From Pseudomonas fluorescens (GTDB lineage: Bacteria > Pseudomonadota > Gammaproteobacteria > Pseudomonadales > Pseudomonadaceae): a stretch of DNA of 64,000 bases. Shown piece after piece: positions 59,479 to 64,000 of the stretch; the first letter of the stretch is position 1; each line of letters opens with the position of its first letter. The DNA lies in the NCBI RefSeq assembly GCF_019212185.1, contig NZ_CP078138.1, positions 4,818,501-4,882,500 of the forward strand, read 5' to 3'. The translations under genes and the position numbers were made by a program. The notes beneath the pieces are model-generated. The model saw only the letters and a program-made list of their open reading frames with translations. It did not search any database and was not told the DNA's origin.

Positions 59479-59523
59479 TTGGCAGCCCGCGCATTTCCTC
59501 CCGGTGCCGTGATCGACTACCAT

Positions 59524-59725
59524 AGCGCCGCCGGTCCCCCAGGGGATTAATAGGGAATCCGAAACACCACACCCGGTGTCAATCGGAACTGCCCCCGCAA
59601 CTGTAGATGCCGAGCCCACTCCACAACTGCCACTGGATCATTTCCGGGAAGGCTGGGGTGCGGCAACGACGCATGAGTCAGGAGACCTGCCGGCCAAGCA
59701 AAATCACTAACCGGCGGGGTGTCCG
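59524..59725 (+). promoter_or_regulatory. Cobalamin (adenosylcobalamin) riboswitch
   Basis: The leader before the B12-type transporter has the riboswitch landmarks in order: GGTCCCCCAGGGGATTAATAGGGAA (59533 on; P2/P3 region), GGAACTGCCCCCGCAACTG around 59585-59603 (the conserved core), and the B12 box GAGTCAGGAGACCTGCCGGC at about 59675-59694. The boundary positions are approximate. In this class cobalamin binding lowers expression of the downstream genes, which start at 59857. No separate terminator stem was confirmed between 59725 and 59857; translational control of the RBS is an alternative. Confidence 0.92.
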
Positions 59726-59856
59726 GGAAGGACATCCCTGCTGCCCGCCAGTTTCCTTGTCGCGCGGTCTTGCCCTGTGTTCAACGCAGTGTTCGAGGGT
59801 GTGTTTCCAAACCGTATCCCTGCTGTTGCCTGTACGGTTCAAATGGAGATTGCCCC

Positions 59857-60870
59857 ATGCTGTTGCCCCGCCTTTCGACCCTCGTTGCCGGTATGGCTCT
59901 TTGCGCCCTGGCCCAGGCCACCCCGACCCAGTACCCACTGACCCTCGAAAACTGCGGCAGCAGCCTGACCTTCCAGCATGCGCCCAGCGGCACCGTGACC
60001 ATTGGCCAGGCCGGTACCGAAATGCTCTACGCCCTGGGCCTGAGCGACAAAGTGCTCGGCACGTCGCTGTGGTTCAACAACGTGTTGCCGGTGTACAAGG
60101 CGCAGAACGACAAGATCGAGCGCCTGGCGGACAACGATCCCAGTTTCGAAGCGGTGATCGGCAAGCGCCCGCAACTGGTGACGGTTGAGCTGGAATGGAT
60201 GGTCGGTCCGCAAGGCGTGGTCGGCACTCGCGAGCAATTTCATGAGCTGAAAATTCCCACCTACCTGCTGCCTTCAGACTGTGAAGCCAAGGACAACCTG
60301 GTGGGCGCTGACGGTACGCGCCTGGCGCCGTTCCGCATCGAGAGCATCTACAAGGGCATTGAGCAGCTCGCCGAGATTTTCGATGTGCGCGAGCGCGGCG
60401 CCCAACTGACGGACGAGCTCAAGGCCAGCCTCGCCCAATCGATTACCAAGGCCCACGAGAAAAAGCACCCGCCGCTCAGTGCCCTGGTCTGGTTCTCCAG
60501 CGCCGACATGGACATCGATCCTTATGTGGCCGGCCACAAGGGCGTTCCCGACTTCATGTTGACGACGTTGGGCGTGCGTAACGTGGTCGAGTCCGACGAG
60601 GAATGGCCGACGGTCGGCTGGGAAACCATCGCCAAGGCCAATCCGACTTTCCTGGTCATCGCGCGCATGGACCGCCGCCGCTTCCCCGCCGATGACCATG
60701 AAAAGAAACTGGCGTTTCTGCGCAGCGACCCGGTGACACGCAACATGGACGCGGTGAAAAACAACCGCATCATCGTGCTTGATGCGATGGCCATGCAGGC
60801 CAGCGTGCGCACCTTCGACGGCCTGCAGCAACTGGCCGAGGCCATCGACCGCTTTAACCTGCCGCAATGA
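59857..60870 (+). CDS. btuF: Cobalamin-type ABC transporter periplasmic substrate-binding protein
   Basis: A 337-residue exported protein of the class III (TroA/BtuF/FhuD) binding proteins. A signal peptide covers about residues 1-22 (LSTLVAGMALCALAQA). The mature part shows the family outline, with VTIGQAGTEMLYALGLSDKVLG in the first lobe, a connecting long helix, and the second lobe ending in an aminoacid stretch NRIIVLDA. It lacks a lipobox. Control by a cobalamin riboswitch implies a corrinoid or precursor as ligand, although sequence alone would also fit iron complexes. GGAG precedes ATG 59857; the in-frame start at 59719 overlaps the riboswitch. The btuC-like gene overlaps its stop by four bases. 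Confidence 0.85.
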   Translation: MLLPRLSTLVAGMALCALAQATPTQYPLTLENCGSSLTFQHAPSGTVTIGQAGTEMLYALGLSDKVLGTSLWFNNVLPVYKAQNDKIERLADNDPSFEAVIGKRPQLVTVELEWMVGPQGVVGTREQFHELKIPTYLLPSDCEAKDNLVGADGTRLAPFRIESIYKGIEQLAEIFDVRERGAQLTDELKASLAQSITKAHEKKHPPLSALVWFSSADMDIDPYVAGHKGVPDFMLTTLGVRNVVESDEEWPTVGWETIAKANPTFLVIARMDRRRFPADDHEKKLAFLRSDPVTRNMDAVKNNRIIVLDAMAMQASVRTFDGLQQLAEAIDRFNLPQ

Positions 60871-61879
60871 CTGCGAGCCTGATTCGAAGCTTATCGGCCA
60901 TGGCGCTGCTGTTGGCAGCTGTCATCGCCGGCGTGGCCATCGGTGAAACCGCCATCGAGCTTCACGTGGTGTTCCAGGTGCTGGCAAACAAACTGTGGGC
61001 CGCCGGCTACGCGCTGGACCCGATCGACGAAGGCATCGTCTGGAATTATCGCCTGACCCGCGCCCTGGTCGCGGCGGCCTGCGGTGCCGGCCTGGCCACC
61101 TGCGGGGTGATTCTGCAGTCGTTGTTGCGCAATCCCCTGGCTGATCCGTATCTGCTGGGCGTCAGTGCCGGAGCCTCGACCGGTGCGGTGTTGGTGGCTC
61201 TGCTCGGCGTCGGCGCCGGCATGCTGACCTTGTCGGTCGGCGCCTTCGTCGGCGCCATGGCTGCGTTCGCCCTGGTGATTTTGCTGGCGCGACTCAGCGG
61301 TTCAAGCCGTGGCACTGGGCAAATCATCCTCGCGGGCATTGCCGGCTCGCAGTTGTTCAACGCCATCACCGCGTTCCTGATCACCAAATCGGCCAGCTCC
61401 GAACAGGCGCGGGGCATCATGTTCTGGCTGCTGGGCAACCTCAGCGGGGTGCGCTGGCCGTCGGTGTGGCTGGCGGTGCCGGTGGCAGTCGCGGGCCTGG
61501 TGTTGTGCCTGCTGCACCGACGTGCCTTGGACGCTTTTGCCTTTGGCAGCGATTCAGCCGCATCACTCGGCATACCGGTGCGCCGGGTGCAGTTGGTGCT
61601 GGTGGGGTGCGCGGCGCTGGTGACGGCAGTGATGGTGTCCATTGTCGGCTCCATCGGTTTTGTCGGTCTGGTAATTCCCCACGCCGTGCGCCTGCTGCTC
61701 GGCACCGGGCACTCGCGCCTGTTGCCCGCCAGTGCCCTGGCCGGCGCGTTGTTTCTGATTGCCGCCGACGTGCTGTCACGCACCCTGATCAAGGGCCAGG
61801 TGATTCCGGTCGGGGTGATCACCGCGCTGGTCGGTGCGCCGGTGTTTGCGCTGATCCTGATCGGCCGCAGGAGCGCCCG

Positions 61880-61883
<4 letters not shown>
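60867..61883 (+). CDS. btuC: FecCD/BtuC-family ABC transporter permease
   Basis: A 338-residue permease with about nine to ten membrane helices. Family motifs are visible: RLTRALVAAACGAGLATCGVILQSLLRNPLADPYLLGVSAGAS in the first third, GVRWPSVWLAVPV, and the coupling-helix region GFVGLVIPHAVRLLLGTGHSRLLPASAL. The dimer would form the channel for the importer. ATG 60867 overlaps the btuF stop (ATGA), and its own stop overlaps btuD. It imports a vitamin B12-like compound across the inner membrane, by inference from the riboswitch. Confidence 0.9.
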
Positions 61884-62650
<767 letters not shown>

Positions 62651-62667
62651 TCAATCGAGGACTCGAC

Positions 62668-63105
62668 ATGCGCTCTCTATCCTTACCCGTGCTGCTCGCC
62701 AGCGCCCTGTTCTGCTCGGCCCTGCAGGCGCAAACTTTTGAAGTGAAAATGCTCACCCGTGGTGCCGCTGGCAGCATGGTCTACGAGCCGGATTACCTGC
62801 GTATCGAGCCCGGTGACAGTGTCAGGTTCATTCCCAGCCAAAGCGGGCACAACGCCGCTTCGGTCGCGGGGCTACTGCCGGCAGGGGCTACTGCGTTCAA
62901 GGGCAAAATCAATCAGGAGATCGAGCAGGTTTTCGACATCCCTGGCCTGTATGGCATCCAATGCACCCCGCATCTGGCCATGGGCATGGTGATGCTGATC
63001 CAGGTCGGTCCAACCACCACCCAGCCAGCCGAAATCCCGTCAGCCTTGCCAAAGCGTGCCACCGAGCGTTTCAGCCGTCTGTTGCAGCACCAGCAGGCTC
63101 AATAG
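62668..63105 (+). CDS. Pseudoazurin-like cupredoxin
   Basis: A 145-residue exported blue-copper protein. Residues 1-21 form a signal peptide (PVLLASALFCSALQA). The mature domain shows the pseudoazurin outline: VYEPDYLRIEPGDSVRFIP, the first copper ligand histidine in SGHNAAS, and the last three ligands in YGIQCTPHLAMGM (Cys, His, Met). A short tail (ALPKRATERFSRLL) follows. It transfers electrons in the periplasm, commonly to nitrite reductase or other oxidases; the partner here is not evident. It follows btuD by 17 bases and may be controlled by the same riboswitch. Its 3' end overlaps the convergent acetyltransferase by 35 bases. Confidence 0.9.
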   Translation: MRSLSLPVLLASALFCSALQAQTFEVKMLTRGAAGSMVYEPDYLRIEPGDSVRFIPSQSGHNAASVAGLLPAGATAFKGKINQEIEQVFDIPGLYGIQCTPHLAMGMVMLIQVGPTTTQPAEIPSALPKRATERFSRLLQHQQAQ

Positions 63106-63592
63106 TCGCCAGTTGGAATTCCATATGGGTGGTCTGCCACAGCGGATCAGCCTCGACATCGATGATCGCGAAGCCCTGGCGAATCCAGAAATCAATGGCG
63201 CCGGGAAGGAAGGGATGGGTGTGCAGGTAGACCACCTGCACGCCGTCCGCCTGGGCCAGGGCCAGCAAGGCGCCGTACAACTGCGCCGCCAGACCGACTC
63301 GTCGGTAAGCCGGCAGGACGAACAGCCGAACCACCTCGACCACTTTGCGGCCGCGATAATCCAGCTGGGGGAAACGTCCGTCGTACGGCAGGTAGCCGAT
63401 CGTGGCGACGATCAGCCCGTCGACCCGCGCCACCAGAAACCGCCCGTCACCGCGCAGATAGACCGCCTCGAAATGCGCCAGATCAGCCGGCAGGCCGCTG
63501 GCGCTGAGCTTGGGAAACAACTCGGCGCGGACCTGTTGAACGAAGGTCAGGACCTCGGGGATTTCTGTGGCGGTGACAGGGTGAAATTTCAA
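63071..63592 (-). CDS. GNAT-family N-acetyltransferase
   Basis: A 173-residue GCN5-related acetyltransferase. The acetyl-CoA-binding motif A appears as VRLFVLPAYRRVGLAAQLYGALLALAQ near residues 90-117 (R-x-x-G-x-A form), followed by VQVVYLHTHPFLPGAIDFWIRQGF with the late motif B. The acceptor substrate is not identifiable. Start ATG 63592. The 35-base overlap of its 3' end with the cupredoxin gene is unusual but both frames look real. Confidence 0.88.
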   Translation of the reverse strand: MKFHPVTATEIPEVLTFVQQVRAELFPKLSASGLPADLAHFEAVYLRGDGRFLVARVDGLIVATIGYLPYDGRFPQLDYRGRKVVEVVRLFVLPAYRRVGLAAQLYGALLALAQADGVQVVYLHTHPFLPGAIDFWIRQGFAIIDVEADPLWQTTHMEFQLATIEPAGAATDG

Positions 63593-63658
63593 AATGCTAT
63601 TCCTGTTTCTGACACACCGCAGAGCCCCCTGTCGCTTGCAAGCCAGCGCCTACAGCCG

Positions 63659-64000
63659 TCAAACACCCGCGACTTTGGCCCGTGCCGCATGCAGTTTCTT
63701 GTAGCTGTCGATCAACCGCAGGTGCCGATCCAGCCCTTCGAGCTTCATGCTGGTTGGCGTCAGGCCATGGAAGCGCACGCTGCCGTTGACCGAACCAATC
63801 GCCGCGTCCATTCGCTCGTTGCCAAACATACGACGGAAGTTGACCTCGTAGTCCGCCAGCTCCAGGTCTTCGTCCAACTCCATCTCCAGCACTGCGTTCA
63901 CTGCCTGGTAGAACAGGCCGCGCTCGACGGTGTTGTCGTTGTACTGCAGGAAGGCTTCCACCGCGTCCTTCGCCTCTTCGAACTGTTGCAGGGCGAGGTA
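63659..64000 (-). CDS. Unidentified protein, C-terminal part (cut by window edge)
   Basis: The final 113 residues of a leftward gene, stop at 63659-63661; its start lies beyond the window. The visible part is acidic and probably helical in the first half (YLALQQFEEAKDAVEAFLQY resembles a helical repeat such as TPR), followed by FRRMFGNERMDAAIG and a basic C-terminal helix. High-GC codon use fits the core genome. I did not recognise the family. It is preceded by the convergent-side acetyltransferase, 66 bases away on the same strand. Confidence 0.7.
   Translation of the reverse strand, partial: YLALQQFEEAKDAVEAFLQYNDNTVERGLFYQAVNAVLEMELDEDLELADYEVNFRRMFGNERMDAAIGSVNGSVRFHGLTPTSMKLEGLDRHLRLIDSYKKLHAARAKVAGV

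Overview
The window is chromosomal DNA of a fluorescent-type Pseudomonas. The basis is gene order: ihfB-rpsA-cmk-(tyrA::aroA)-hisC-pheA-serC-gyrA-mtnA-mtaD-ubiG-mupP-yciK follows the order I remember from P. aeruginosa and its relatives. REP palindromes of the GGAGCGAGC type and wild-type Pseudomonas GyrA (Thr83, Asp87) agree. No IS element, prophage, CRISPR array or complete tRNA/rRNA gene was seen.

Region 1 (1-16159) is a surface-polysaccharide (O-antigen) locus beside ihfB, the classic Pseudomonas position. It has two convergent blocks. The plus block (1515-6945) carries a glutamine-dependent amidotransferase (asnB-like), a UDP-HexNAc 6-dehydrogenase (WbpO/TviB), a UDP-GlcNAc 4-epimerase (WbpP) and a GT4 glycosyltransferase; together these suggest a GalNAc-uronic acid, perhaps as its amide. 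The minus block (16159 down to 7148) carries rmlB-rmlD-rmlA, wzz, then wzx, a wzy-like polymerase, a GT2 and a GT4 enzyme. No rmlC is present. A sugar-nucleotide epimerase runs off the left edge, and 1.3 kb between it and asnB has no convincing gene.

Region 2 (16382-28485, minus) is housekeeping: a LapA-domain membrane protein, ihfB, a small lipoprotein, rpsA, cmk, the fused tyrA-aroA, hisC, pheA, serC (tightly overlapping serine/aromatic amino acid genes), a REPIN and gyrA.

Region 3 (28835-33611) holds methylthioadenosine salvage (mtnA, and mtaD divergent from it), ubiG, the MurNAc-6-P phosphatase mupP and the SDR gene yciK.

Region 4 (33748-42690) is accessory: a GAF-GGDEF cyclase, a TenA/PqqC-like protein, a membrane PAS-GGDEF-EAL protein, and a 1487-residue toxin-like protein ending in what looks like a nucleic-acid/nucleotide deaminase domain (D-x-E and PCxxC zinc motifs), with no immunity gene beside it. 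This is the most unusual gene here.

Region 5 (42692-59478) is mixed core metabolism and transport: an ABC exporter with a DsbA-like protein and trhO in one operon; bolA and a DUF2059 protein; fumC; an EamA transporter; a thiolase; polyphosphate:AMP phosphotransferase; mnmC; a SulP transporter; an HlyD-type adaptor with a DUF3302 protein; a secreted protein of unknown function; and a MarC protein.

Region 6 (about 59524-63105) is a cobalamin-riboswitch operon: a B12-type ABC importer (binding protein, permease, ATPase) followed by a pseudoazurin-like cupredoxin. A GNAT acetyltransferase and an unidentified truncated gene close the window.
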